64,000 bases of DNA from positions 1-64,000 of the forward strand of contig CALUZA010000027.1 in assembly GCA_944325185.1 (NCBI GenBank). The letters run 5' to 3'. The notes under the pieces are model-generated. The model was given only the letters and a program-made list of their open reading frames with translations, did not search any database and was not told the DNA's origin. The position numbers were made by a program, and so were the translations under genes. Below are positions 25,442-34,976 of the stretch, piece by piece (the stretch's first letter is position 1; each line of letters begins with the position of its first letter). This DNA is from Candidatus Gastranaerophilales bacterium (GTDB lineage Bacteria > Cyanobacteriota > Vampirovibrionia > Gastranaerophilales > Gastranaerophilaceae).

Positions 25442-26567
25442 AGCATATACTACTCGAACAAAAACATACACCAAAACCCCTCCGGATAATTTATTGGTTG
25501 TTGTGGTTGTTTTTATAGTAGTTTTTGGGATAATGGCGGTTTTTTCTGCTTCTGCTCCAAAAGCCATTAGTCTTGGTGAAAATCCGTTTAGTTTTACTTT
25601 AAAACAATTAATTTGGCTTGTTGGCGGGGTTTTTGGCGCTTGGTTTTTTTCCGGATTTGATTATAGACGCTTGAAAACATTTGCCGGCATGCTTGCATTG
25701 TTCGTTTTAGTTTCTTTGGCTTTGGTTAAATTTTCTCCTTTAGGGGTTACTGTTAATGAGGCAAAGCGTTGGCTTGTAATTGGCCCTTTGCAATTTCAGC
25801 CTTCGGAAATGGCAAAACCTGCTTTGGTATTGTATTTTGCAACATTATTTTCAAAGGATTCAAGAATACTTGATTCAAGAAAATATCCTTTTTATTGTAT
25901 TTTTGCAGGAATGCTTTTGTTAATTTATATGCAGCCTAATTTGTCAATGATAATTTTACTTTTGATGACATCTTTAGCTATGTATTATGTCGCAGGCGGC
26001 TCAACAAAAATTATAACCGGAGCTTTTGGACTTGGCGCTTTAGCTGTTGCAACAACAATAAGAGGATACCAATTGCAGCGTATAAAAGTATGGTGGAATC
26101 CTTTTTCGGACGCCCTTGGAGCAGGTTATAATATAATTCAATCTATGGTTGCTTTTTCTTCGGGAGGATTTTTTGGAGTTGGTTTTGGTAATTCAAAACA
26201 AAAGCTTTCATGGTTGCCTGAAGGACATACAGACTTTATCTTTGCTATAATAGGCGAGGAGTTTGGCTTTTTGGGATGTTTCTTTCTTGTGTGCCTTTTT
26301 GGTGTATTTTTACACAGGGGTTTTGTTATAGCAAAAAAATGTCCAGATATGTTTGGTAAACTATTGGCAGTTGGGATTACTTTTTCAATTTGTTTTCAAG
26401 CATTTACAAATATGTCCGTTGCATCATCCTTTGTTCCTGCAACAGGTATTCCGCTTCCTTTTGTGAGCTACGGTGGTTCAAGTTTGTTTGTTTCTTTATG
26501 TATGATAGGGGTTTTAATTAATATATCCAAAAAAAGAGTTCAAAGGATAGTTCATTATGTTCAATAA
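25422..26567 (+). CDS. ftsW: Division-site lipid II polymerase FtsW
   Basis: FtsW is the SEDS-family glycosyltransferase of the divisome. The 381-residue protein begins with a basic cytoplasmic segment (YYQRNRAYTTRTKTYTK), then about ten membrane helices with the SEDS motifs FQPSEMAKPALV, GAGYNIIQSMVAFSSGGFFG and PFVSYGGSSL. The start at 25422 is preferred to the longer frame from 25329, because the extra 31 codons would be read from inside murD and look like out-of-frame sequence. A gaggag site lies about 12-15 bases upstream. It overlaps murG by 11 bases. RodA is the alternative, but the cluster favours FtsW. Confidence 0.94.
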   Translation: MYYQRNRAYTTRTKTYTKTPPDNLLVVVVVFIVVFGIMAVFSASAPKAISLGENPFSFTLKQLIWLVGGVFGAWFFSGFDYRRLKTFAGMLALFVLVSLALVKFSPLGVTVNEAKRWLVIGPLQFQPSEMAKPALVLYFATLFSKDSRILDSRKYPFYCIFAGMLLLIYMQPNLSMIILLLMTSLAMYYVAGGSTKIITGAFGLGALAVATTIRGYQLQRIKVWWNPFSDALGAGYNIIQSMVAFSSGGFFGVGFGNSKQKLSWLPEGHTDFIFAIIGEEFGFLGCFFLVCLFGVFLHRGFVIAKKCPDMFGKLLAVGITFSICFQAFTNMSVASSFVPATGIPLPFVSYGGSSLFVSLCMIGVLINISKKRVQRIVHYVQ

Positions 26568-27678
26568 AAATAAAGAAAAAATCTATTTTATAACAGGCGG
26601 CGGAACAGGCGGGCATATATACCCCGCGGTTTCGGTTATTAATACTTTGTTGGATGCAAAGGTAGAAAATAAAAACATATTTTATCTTGGTAATAGAAAA
26701 AATATGGAATACGAAATTGCAAGAAAACACGGCTATAACTTTTTAAGTCATGGCGCAAAGGGGATGCCAAGAAAAGCAAGTTTGCGTTTTATTTTTTGGT
26801 TGTTTGGATTATTGGCTTCAACTTTAAAAACATGTTTTTATTTTTTAGAATATAGACCTGATGTTGTTTTTGCAACAGGAGGATATGTATGTGCTCCTGC
26901 ACTTTTTTGTGCTTTGTTTTTTAGAATTCCTTACGTACTTCATGATTGTGATATACAACCGGGGATAGTTACAAGGTTTTTTGCACCTTTTGCTTCGTCT
27001 GTTTCGCTTGCTTTTGAAGGTGCAAAAAAATATATAAAATCAAAAAACATTTATGTTAATGGAAATCCAATAAGGCAGGAATTTAAAACCATATCAAAAA
27101 AACAAGCAAGGGAAGAACTTTCTTTGAAAGATGATTTTACTATATTGATTATGGGTGGTTCTTTGGGCGCAAGAACAATTAATAATTCTTCTTTTAAAAT
27201 TTTAAAAGAATACGCAAATAAAGAAGGTTTTAAAATTCTTTGGCAAACTGGAAAAAAGAATTTTGATGAAGTAACTAAAAAAATTCTTGAAGAATTTCAA
27301 GGGCTTCCGGATAATCTTGTTTTGCAACCATATTTTGATAAAATGTATCTCGCTTTGTTGTCTTCGGATTTAGTGGTTTCCCGTTCGGGTTCTTTGAGTT
27401 TGTCTGAAATTTGTGCCTGTTCCCTTCCATCAATTCTAATTCCATATCCTTATGCAAGTCAAAATCATCAATACAAAAATGCAAAAAATTTGGTTGATAA
27501 TAATGCGGCTTTGTTGATTGAAGATAAGGATTGCAATGATGAGACTTTGTTTGATATGGTAAACAAGTTGATTTCAGATAAGGCGTTGTTGTCTGATTTA
27601 TCTTATAATGCATATAAACAAGCTAAACTTAATTCTGCAGAGCAAATTGTAGAACAAATAAATAAGGCAATAAAATAA
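26557..27678 (+). CDS. murG: Lipid II synthase MurG (UDP-GlcNAc transferase)
   Basis: MurG adds GlcNAc to lipid I to make lipid II on the inner membrane face. The 373-residue GT-B protein has the N-terminal GGGTGGHIYPAVSV loop, FATGGYVCAPAL, HDCDIQPG, and the C-terminal IMGGSLGARTIN, LVVSRSGSLSLSE and PYPYASQNHQYKNA motifs. An aaggat site precedes the ATG within ftsW. Its stop overlaps the folC start by one base. Confidence 0.98.
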   Translation: MFNKNKEKIYFITGGGTGGHIYPAVSVINTLLDAKVENKNIFYLGNRKNMEYEIARKHGYNFLSHGAKGMPRKASLRFIFWLFGLLASTLKTCFYFLEYRPDVVFATGGYVCAPALFCALFFRIPYVLHDCDIQPGIVTRFFAPFASSVSLAFEGAKKYIKSKNIYVNGNPIRQEFKTISKKQAREELSLKDDFTILIMGGSLGARTINNSSFKILKEYANKEGFKILWQTGKKNFDEVTKKILEEFQGLPDNLVLQPYFDKMYLALLSSDLVVSRSGSLSLSEICACSLPSILIPYPYASQNHQYKNAKNLVDNNAALLIEDKDCNDETLFDMVNKLISDKALLSDLSYNAYKQAKLNSAEQIVEQINKAIK

Positions 27679-28904
27679 TGACAATTGCGAGCGATATTTT
27701 AACATCTTGCGGTAAATTTCGCATTGATTTGGGACTTGACAGGATTGAAAGAGTATTGAAACTTTTAAATAATCCTCAGAATAATTTTCAAGTGATTCAT
27801 ATAGCAGGAACAAACGGTAAAGGCTCAACTTCTAAATTAATAAATGAGATTTTAATTCAAACCTATAAAGATACTGATGTTAAAATAGGGCTTTTTACAA
27901 GTCCTCATCTTTTTTCTTATACTGAGAGAATTAAGATTAATAATAAAGATATACCTGAAAATGAATTTAATTTGTTGGTAGTTGAAATAGATAGTTATGC
28001 AAGAGAAAACGGAATCGAATTAACCGAGTTTGAGTTACTTTGCGCGGTTGCTTTTCAGTATTTTTATTTGGAAAAGGTAAAATTTGTAATTTTAGAGGTT
28101 GGACTTGGCGGTTTGTATGATGCTACAAATGTTATTCAAAAACCTCTTGTTGAGGTTATATCCGAAATAGATTTAGATCATACTCAAAGACTTGGCAAAA
28201 CAATTGATGAAATCGCTTTTCAAAAAGCAGGTATAATCAAAGAAAATTCAAATGTAATTTTTTTGAATTCAAATAAAGGTTATGAAATATTAAAAAAAGA
28301 AGCGATAAAGAAGAATGCTAAAATTCTTTTTGCGCCGGATGTTGAGGTTGTTTTTGAAAACGGTAAAAATTTTGCCGTTGTGAATTCTAGGAGATATGAA
28401 TTCAATCTTTTAGGAACTCACCAAAAAGATAATCTAGCCTTGGCTTTGGGTGCGCTTTTAGGGGTAGGTTTTGAGATTAAGCAAGATGTTTTAAAAATGG
28501 CTTTAAAAAATGTTGTTTGGCCTTTTAGACTTGAATACCATAAGGAAAAAAATATATTAATAGATGGGGCTCACAATCCTTCCGGAATTAAGGCTTTAAG
28601 AAAATTTTTAAATGAAAATTTCAAAAATAATAAGAAAACATTTGTTTTTGGGTGTTTAAATAACAAAGACCATAAAGCTATGTTGGATATCTTGCTGGAA
28701 AATGATGATGAATTTTATTTTTATGAATTTAATTATCCAAATGCATTAAAATATCAAGAATTAAGCGAAAAATATCAAAAAAAAGCAATTAGAATTTCAA
28801 ATTTATCTGAAATTAAAAAAATTTTAAAAGAAAAAACTAATTTAAAAATATTTTGCGGATCTTTATATATGCTTGGGCAAATTTTTAGTGAAATAAAAAT
28901 TTAA
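27678..28904 (+). CDS. folC: Folylpolyglutamate synthase / dihydrofolate synthase
   Basis: The 408-residue Mur-ligase-fold enzyme glutamylates folates. It has the P-loop IAGTNGKGSTSKLINEIL, FTSPHLFSYTERI, VEVGLGGLYDATNV, DLDHTQRLGKTIDEIAFQKAGII and DGAHNPSGIKAL, which mark FolC rather than MurC. Its start overlaps the murG stop, so it is the last member of the wall cluster, at a place where murC stands in many bacteria. murC, murB, ftsQ and ftsZ are not in the window. Confidence 0.96.
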   Translation: MTIASDILTSCGKFRIDLGLDRIERVLKLLNNPQNNFQVIHIAGTNGKGSTSKLINEILIQTYKDTDVKIGLFTSPHLFSYTERIKINNKDIPENEFNLLVVEIDSYARENGIELTEFELLCAVAFQYFYLEKVKFVILEVGLGGLYDATNVIQKPLVEVISEIDLDHTQRLGKTIDEIAFQKAGIIKENSNVIFLNSNKGYEILKKEAIKKNAKILFAPDVEVVFENGKNFAVVNSRRYEFNLLGTHQKDNLALALGALLGVGFEIKQDVLKMALKNVVWPFRLEYHKEKNILIDGAHNPSGIKALRKFLNENFKNNKKTFVFGCLNNKDHKAMLDILLENDDEFYFYEFNYPNALKYQELSEKYQKKAIRISNLSEIKKILKEKTNLKIFCGSLYMLGQIFSEIKI

Positions 28905-28963
28905 TTGTCAAAAATTTTTTTTCACCTTTTTTATAGAATTATAAAAGCAAGGCAAGGGTATTT

Positions 28964-30094
28964 ATGAAAATATCGCAAATAAATTTTTTTCAAAACAAAA
29001 ATATATTTTTGAAAAATAAAAAGCAAAATTATGTTAGTTTTAAATCTTCGCCTGATAGTGTTGAATTTTCTTCAAAAGAAACCAATAAACCAAATAAGAG
29101 ATTTTTGGATTTGGTAGCTGATGAAGAAATGCAGCAAAAAATAGTAAATAACCTCTTTATAAATTCTGATGATGTTTATGATAGGGAAATGGAAAATAAA
29201 TTTATTTCTTTTACAAGTAAATTTATACACGATTATAAAGAAAGCGATGATAATGATCATACATTAGATTTAATTAATAGCGCTTATATGGCTTTTAAAT
29301 TTTTAAAAGGAGATGGTAAAGGTTTAGTTTCTGATAATGATGCGGAAAAAATCGCTTTCGCATGCGCTTCTGCTATGTCGAACGAATTAAGTCCGGACGC
29401 AATAGAGAATATTATGTCTACTGCAAAGACCAAAGATAATAAACCAAGTATAAAGTTGTTTTTAAGTTTAATTGACTATACAGTAAAAAGAAATTGCAAT
29501 TTGTCGGCCACAGAGGCCATAAGTGAACTTAGTCGTTTCTGCTTGAATGAAAATGGTGAAATTGATGAAGGTTTATACAATAAAATGGCTAAACTTTTTA
29601 ATATATCAAGAGTTCATGATATATCAATGGTTGGTTTAGTGCATGACCTTGTTTTAGATAAGGATAAAAATATTGACGAAGACAGATACACGTTTGTTTA
29701 CGAAACCATGGAAAAATTATTTAACACTTTAGATGAAGAATTAATTTATTATGATGTAAATATTTATGAACAGTTTATTATGTCTATATATGTTATAGTG
29801 TTCAGTATTGTAAATATGTCTAAAGATTCAGATGACAATTTTGATATACAAAAAGCAAGAAAAAGCTTTAATGATTGGTTTTCGTATTCTAAAAAATTTC
29901 CAGAATTATTAAATAAAAGAATGCAAATCAATGTGACTATAGCGGAAGATGGTATACCTCAGAATATCGTAGCGCCATTTGAAAAACTTAATTCTACGAT
30001 ACCGCAAGTTTCTCGTTTTTTTAATAATAGTATATATAGAATGCTTTTTCTTTTAGGCGGCAGTAACGCTTTTTCTTCCGATAAAATAAATTAG
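28964..30094 (+). CDS. Unknown protein (lineage-type, MKIS N-terminus)
   Basis: I do not recognise a family in this 376-residue protein. The first 45 residues are polar and basic (MKISQINFFQNKN..., VSFKSSPDS), and the rest (about 55-365) looks all-helical, with acidic stretches such as KESDDNDHT and DKDKNIDED. One hydrophobic stretch around 265-280 (FIMSIYVIVFSIVNM) is probably a buried helix. The opening resembles the product at 2278-2805. An aaggcaaggg site precedes the ATG. Its end overlaps the convergent gene by four bases. Confidence 0.75.
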   Translation: MKISQINFFQNKNIFLKNKKQNYVSFKSSPDSVEFSSKETNKPNKRFLDLVADEEMQQKIVNNLFINSDDVYDREMENKFISFTSKFIHDYKESDDNDHTLDLINSAYMAFKFLKGDGKGLVSDNDAEKIAFACASAMSNELSPDAIENIMSTAKTKDNKPSIKLFLSLIDYTVKRNCNLSATEAISELSRFCLNENGEIDEGLYNKMAKLFNISRVHDISMVGLVHDLVLDKDKNIDEDRYTFVYETMEKLFNTLDEELIYYDVNIYEQFIMSIYVIVFSIVNMSKDSDDNFDIQKARKSFNDWFSYSKKFPELLNKRMQINVTIAEDGIPQNIVAPFEKLNSTIPQVSRFFNNSIYRMLFLLGGSNAFSSDKIN

Positions 30095-31617
30095 AATTTT
30101 TTATCAGGATGAGGATAGAAATATTGGCATCCGTTCCAAATCAAAATTTCATTTTGAGATATTTGGCATTTTCCATTTAGGCAATCTAAAGTGCCATCAG
30201 GACATAGGGTAAAATGTTGGCAATTTTGACAGGTTTTTAAAGTCATTCCTTTTGATTTTAGTTTTCTTGCCATATCAGATAGAGCGTCATACATTCTTAA
30301 ATATGAGTCGGTTACAATGAAACGGTTTCCTTCTCTAAAAACAACTTTTCTCATTCCGTCTTCTGAAACTAAATCGAGTTTGCAGATAAAATCTTTTTTA
30401 CCATTGTTCACTATAGCGCTTATTGTTGCGGAATTAACGTTTTCTTCTTCATAGCGACTATCTATTATTGAGCGCATTGTTAAGTTGTTTATAATAATTT
30501 TTGTTTTTTGCCAGCTCAAGCAAAAAGGATAAAGCATTAACCAGAAAATTTCTTTAATTTGCATTCTTGAAACATTTATTGAAATTATAAAATTGACAAA
30601 CAAGAATATACCAAGGAGCACAACGAGTTTTTCACAAACATGTGTTGAGTGGAATATACTAAGCCATATTAAGAAAATATAGCTAAATAATACAAATAAA
30701 GAATTTGGTTTTAAAAGAAACAACATAAATTCTTTAAAGGAATTACTTTTAAACGCAAGCAAAGGAAAATAATGTGAAAAAATAGATATTTTATTTTTTA
30801 AGGTTGGGGATGAAAAATCATAGTTTTTAACATCTATTGCAGTGATTATATATGGACAATAAATTGATTTGATTTCATTAGAAGCAAGCTCAAGAGAAAA
30901 TTCAAGTTCTGAATCTTTATCTTCTATTGCTACATAGCCTATTTTTTCAATTACGTCACTTGTTATAACCAGATTATCGCCATCTATAAAAAACGGTAAA
31001 TTAAACATAGAGCGGACAATGCTGTTTGTTCTGTTGATATATTTTAAGTATGCTGAAATAATTGAGTTTTTAATTCTTTTTGCAAGTTGTGTTTTTTCAT
31101 TGAATGAAATTTTAGAACCCACAAGAACGCAAGTTTTTGTAAGTGATTTATTGATGTTTTCAAGATATTTTTCACCAATAATTCTGTTTGCTCCCAGAAA
31201 TACGTAAGCATCGAATTTGTTTTCAGGAAGCAATTTGTTTAATAAAAGATTTATTGCCTTATCTTTTGTAAAATAATCGGGGTTTTGAATGTTGTGTATT
31301 CTTGCACCAAGAGCAAAATCTCTTGAAGGAGATGTGTCATTTTCTTCTCTTTGGTAAGCAACATGAACCTCGTAGTGTTCTTTTTGGTAGCTTTGATTAT
31401 TTAAAACATTGAGCAATTTATCCAAATTTTTATCTTTGTGTGTTGCATATATTAGAACGCAAAGCTTGTTTTTTTCAATAGCAATACTTCTTGTTTTTTC
31501 TTGCATTTCGAAGTATTTTTCGATGTCATTTGCTTTAATGAAGAAAAAAAGCTGATAAATACAGTATATAAAAAGATAAATAATTAATAATACGAACAAT
31601 ATATCGAATACTATCAT
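30091..31617 (-). CDS. Membrane glycosyltransferase-like protein lacking the DxD motif
   Basis: The 508-residue protein has an N-terminal membrane helix (about 5-27), a GT2-like domain (about 50-280), a cluster of hydrophobic helices (about 290-375) and a Cys-rich tail (CQNCQHFTLC...CLNGKC, 465-490). The later GT2 landmarks are present (FFIDGDNLVITSDVIEKIG, then an acidic EDKDSELEF). The segment where a DxD metal site is expected reads FLGANRIIG (G142-A-N144), so catalysis by the usual mechanism is doubtful. It may be a divergent or regulatory relative of cellulose- or chitin-synthase-type enzymes. It is divergent from mlaE. Confidence 0.75.
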   Translation of the reverse strand: MIVFDILFVLLIIYLFIYCIYQLFFFIKANDIEKYFEMQEKTRSIAIEKNKLCVLIYATHKDKNLDKLLNVLNNQSYQKEHYEVHVAYQREENDTSPSRDFALGARIHNIQNPDYFTKDKAINLLLNKLLPENKFDAYVFLGANRIIGEKYLENINKSLTKTCVLVGSKISFNEKTQLAKRIKNSIISAYLKYINRTNSIVRSMFNLPFFIDGDNLVITSDVIEKIGYVAIEDKDSELEFSLELASNEIKSIYCPYIITAIDVKNYDFSSPTLKNKISIFSHYFPLLAFKSNSFKEFMLFLLKPNSLFVLFSYIFLIWLSIFHSTHVCEKLVVLLGIFLFVNFIISINVSRMQIKEIFWLMLYPFCLSWQKTKIIINNLTMRSIIDSRYEEENVNSATISAIVNNGKKDFICKLDLVSEDGMRKVVFREGNRFIVTDSYLRMYDALSDMARKLKSKGMTLKTCQNCQHFTLCPDGTLDCLNGKCQISQNEILIWNGCQYFYPHPDKKF

Positions 31618-31673
31618 AGTTGTATTTTATAAAAAATAAATTTAAAAATCTAGCTTTTTTTATTTAAGGTAGA

Positions 31674-31679
31674 TATAAT
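31674..31679 (+). promoter_or_regulatory. Candidate -10 box of a leaderless mlaE transcript
   Basis: TATAAT ends seven bases before the GTG start at 31687 and no ribosome site lies between. The sequence 17 bases upstream (TAGCTT) is only a weak -35. Confidence 0.45.
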
Positions 31680-31686
31680 ACGAGAT

Positions 31687-32424
31687 GTGATAAGTTTTTT
31701 AGGTCAATGTATACAAAATTTCATTCAAGCTGCTAAATACACCTTGAGGGGAAATGTCCGTTTTTCAAGTGTTGTATCTCAGGCTGCTGCAATTGGTTTT
31801 GATTCTTTGGGAATCTGTCTTTCAATTGTTTTTATTTCTGCTTGTGTTATTGCGCTTCAAGTTGCAAAACAATTTTTAATGTCAGGCGGGGATAGTTATA
31901 TTGGTGGTTTTCTTGCGGTTGCATTGATACGCGAAATTGCTCCGGGGTTTGCAGCACTTGCGCTTGCTGCAAGAGCCGGTACTGCAATTACTGCTCAGGT
32001 TGCAAATATGCAAGTAACAAATCAAATAGATGCGATTGAAGTTTTAAAAGTTGATTCAATAGGTTATTATTTTGCTCCAAGGATATTAGCAGGAGCTTTG
32101 AGTTGCTTTTGTATAGTAATGCTTGCAGAATTAATAGGGGTTTTAGGCGGGGCTTTGGTTTCATATTTTTCTATCGGGCTTCATCCTATCAGATATTTTA
32201 ATTCTGTGTGGCTTATGCTTGTTATGAAAGATGTCTATGTAAGTTTATTAAAAGGACTTATTTTTGGGGCTTTAATTGCTCTTGTTTGCGCAACCGTTGG
32301 TTATAATACCAGAGGTGGTGCTAAAAATGTTGGTGAATCAACGACAAAGTCTGCGATTTTATGTACAATATACATTCTTTGCGCTGATTTAATTATAGGT
32401 ATATTATTTTATATGGGCGGTTAA
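31687..32424 (+). CDS. mlaE: MlaE-family lipid ABC transporter permease
   Basis: The 245-residue membrane protein is a permease of the MlaE/Ycf63/TGD1 family that moves phospholipids between inner and outer membranes. It shows the family core LIREIAPGFAALALAARAGTAITAQVANMQVTNQIDAIEVL and about five helices. The start is GTG at 31687; an ATG two bases earlier is out of frame. The ATPase and MCE-domain partners are not adjacent. A diderm envelope is implied. atpD follows after 99 bases and probably has its own promoter. Confidence 0.94.
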   Translation: MISFLGQCIQNFIQAAKYTLRGNVRFSSVVSQAAAIGFDSLGICLSIVFISACVIALQVAKQFLMSGGDSYIGGFLAVALIREIAPGFAALALAARAGTAITAQVANMQVTNQIDAIEVLKVDSIGYYFAPRILAGALSCFCIVMLAELIGVLGGALVSYFSIGLHPIRYFNSVWLMLVMKDVYVSLLKGLIFGALIALVCATVGYNTRGGAKNVGESTTKSAILCTIYILCADLIIGILFYMGG

Positions 32425-32499
32425 TTTTCATCCAAACAGTTGAAATTATTAAAAAAAATCTTCCTAAAGTTCTAATTTGGTTATAATTTTAGTATCTGA

Positions 32500-33933
<1,434 letters not shown>

Positions 33934-33936
33934 AAT

Positions 33937-34356
33937 ATGAGTGAATTATCCGGTGATAAAATTCTTCTTAAAGTCATAACTCATGAAAAAGTTGTGTTTG
34001 AAGATGAAATTGATGAGTTATATGTACAAGCTGCAGACGGCAGACTCGGCATATTAAAAAATCATATTCCAGTGATTTGTGCTCTGAATGTCGGAGTGAC
34101 AAAAGTCATAAAGGATAAAGTATCACAATGTATTGCAGTTATGGGTGGAATATTGCAGTTTGCAAACAATAAAGCGACAATTCTAACTGATATAGCTGAG
34201 CTTGATTGTGATATTGATATTGCTCGTGCAATTCAAGCAAAGGAACGTGCCGAAGCAAGATTAAAAGCAAAAGATGAAAATTTAGATATTGTGAGGGTAC
34301 AGATTGCTTTAGCTAAAGCAATAGCAAGGATATCTGCCAAAGATAAGAAATTTTAA
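33937..34356 (+). CDS. atpC: ATP synthase F1 epsilon subunit
   Basis: The 139-residue epsilon subunit links the rotor to catalysis. The N-terminal beta sandwich (about 7-90) has LKVITHEKVVFEDEIDELYVQ, DGRLGILKNHIP and VMGGILQFANNKATILTD, followed by two C-terminal helices (about 97-139) rich in Ala and Lys. It is three bases after atpD, and its stop codon forms the start of a strong terminator stem, so the transcript appears to end here. Confidence 0.97.
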   Translation: MSELSGDKILLKVITHEKVVFEDEIDELYVQAADGRLGILKNHIPVICALNVGVTKVIKDKVSQCIAVMGGILQFANNKATILTDIAELDCDIDIARAIQAKERAEARLKAKDENLDIVRVQIALAKAIARISAKDKKF

Positions 34357-34387
34357 AATTATCCCCTTTTAAAGGGGATAATTTTTT
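34355..34387 (+). terminator. Terminator of atpD-atpC
   Basis: A 13- to 14-base stem with a CCCC/GGGG core (34355-34369 with 34371-34385), with a loop opened from the central TTTAAA, is followed by a T run. It overlaps the last two bases of the atpC stop. Confidence 0.9.
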
Positions 34388-34513
34388 ATTCAATCAAAAA
34401 GACTATTTTTTCAAAAAATAATTAAAGTTTTTTCAATAGTTTAGATGATGATTAAAATCGGTTATTTAAGTATTCTTACATGTGTTAATAAGTTTTATGG
34501 GGATAGAAATTAG

Positions 34514-34957
34514 TTGAGGAGGTTTAAGTTTAACCTTGAAAGTGTTTTGACCGTTAGGCAAAAAGCACTTAATGATGCAAGGATTCAGCTTGCTTCCATA
34601 ATGAATATATATAACAGACAAAAAGATGTACTTGATGAGATGAATTTTGAGCTTATACAAATTCAAAAAGAGTCCGAAAGATATTTAAGTGAGGGTGATT
34701 TTAATCCTGAAATGATATCAAATTTTAATTCTTTTTCGCATAAGTTGATGCAAGATATTAAAACACAAGAAAGAATAATGTCTGAAACAGAAAAAGATTT
34801 AAAAAATGCACAAGAAAGTGCTCGTCTGGCGTATATAAATGTAAAATCTCTGGAAAATTTAAAACAAAAGAAAAAAGAAGAATACGATAGAGAATTTTTG
34901 TTGGATGAGATTAAACAAATTGACGATATTGTAAATTCAAGAAGACAAGCAGTTTAG
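34514..34957 (+). CDS. fliJ: Flagellar export protein FliJ
   Basis: FliJ is the coiled-coil stalk of the flagellar export ATPase. The 147-residue protein opens RRFKFNLESVLTVRQKALNDA, the characteristic FliJ start, and is predicted to be one long antiparallel coiled coil with many Glu, Lys and Gln. The start is TTG at 34514, as no ATG precedes the conserved motif, and a gggga site lies upstream. It leads the fliJ-fliK-flgD-flgE group. The ATPase gene fliI, its usual upstream neighbour, is not here. Confidence 0.9.
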   Translation: MRRFKFNLESVLTVRQKALNDARIQLASIMNIYNRQKDVLDEMNFELIQIQKESERYLSEGDFNPEMISNFNSFSHKLMQDIKTQERIMSETEKDLKNAQESARLAYINVKSLENLKQKKKEEYDREFLLDEIKQIDDIVNSRRQAV

Positions 34958-34976
34958 TTAAAAATTAAGGGGAAAG

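Noticed and set aside
27275-27613. 112-codon minus-strand frame inside murG
   Set aside because: It lies wholly inside a confidently assigned gene, has biased composition (His, Asn, Tyr) typical of the opposite strand of AT-rich coding DNA, and has no ribosome site or known motif.
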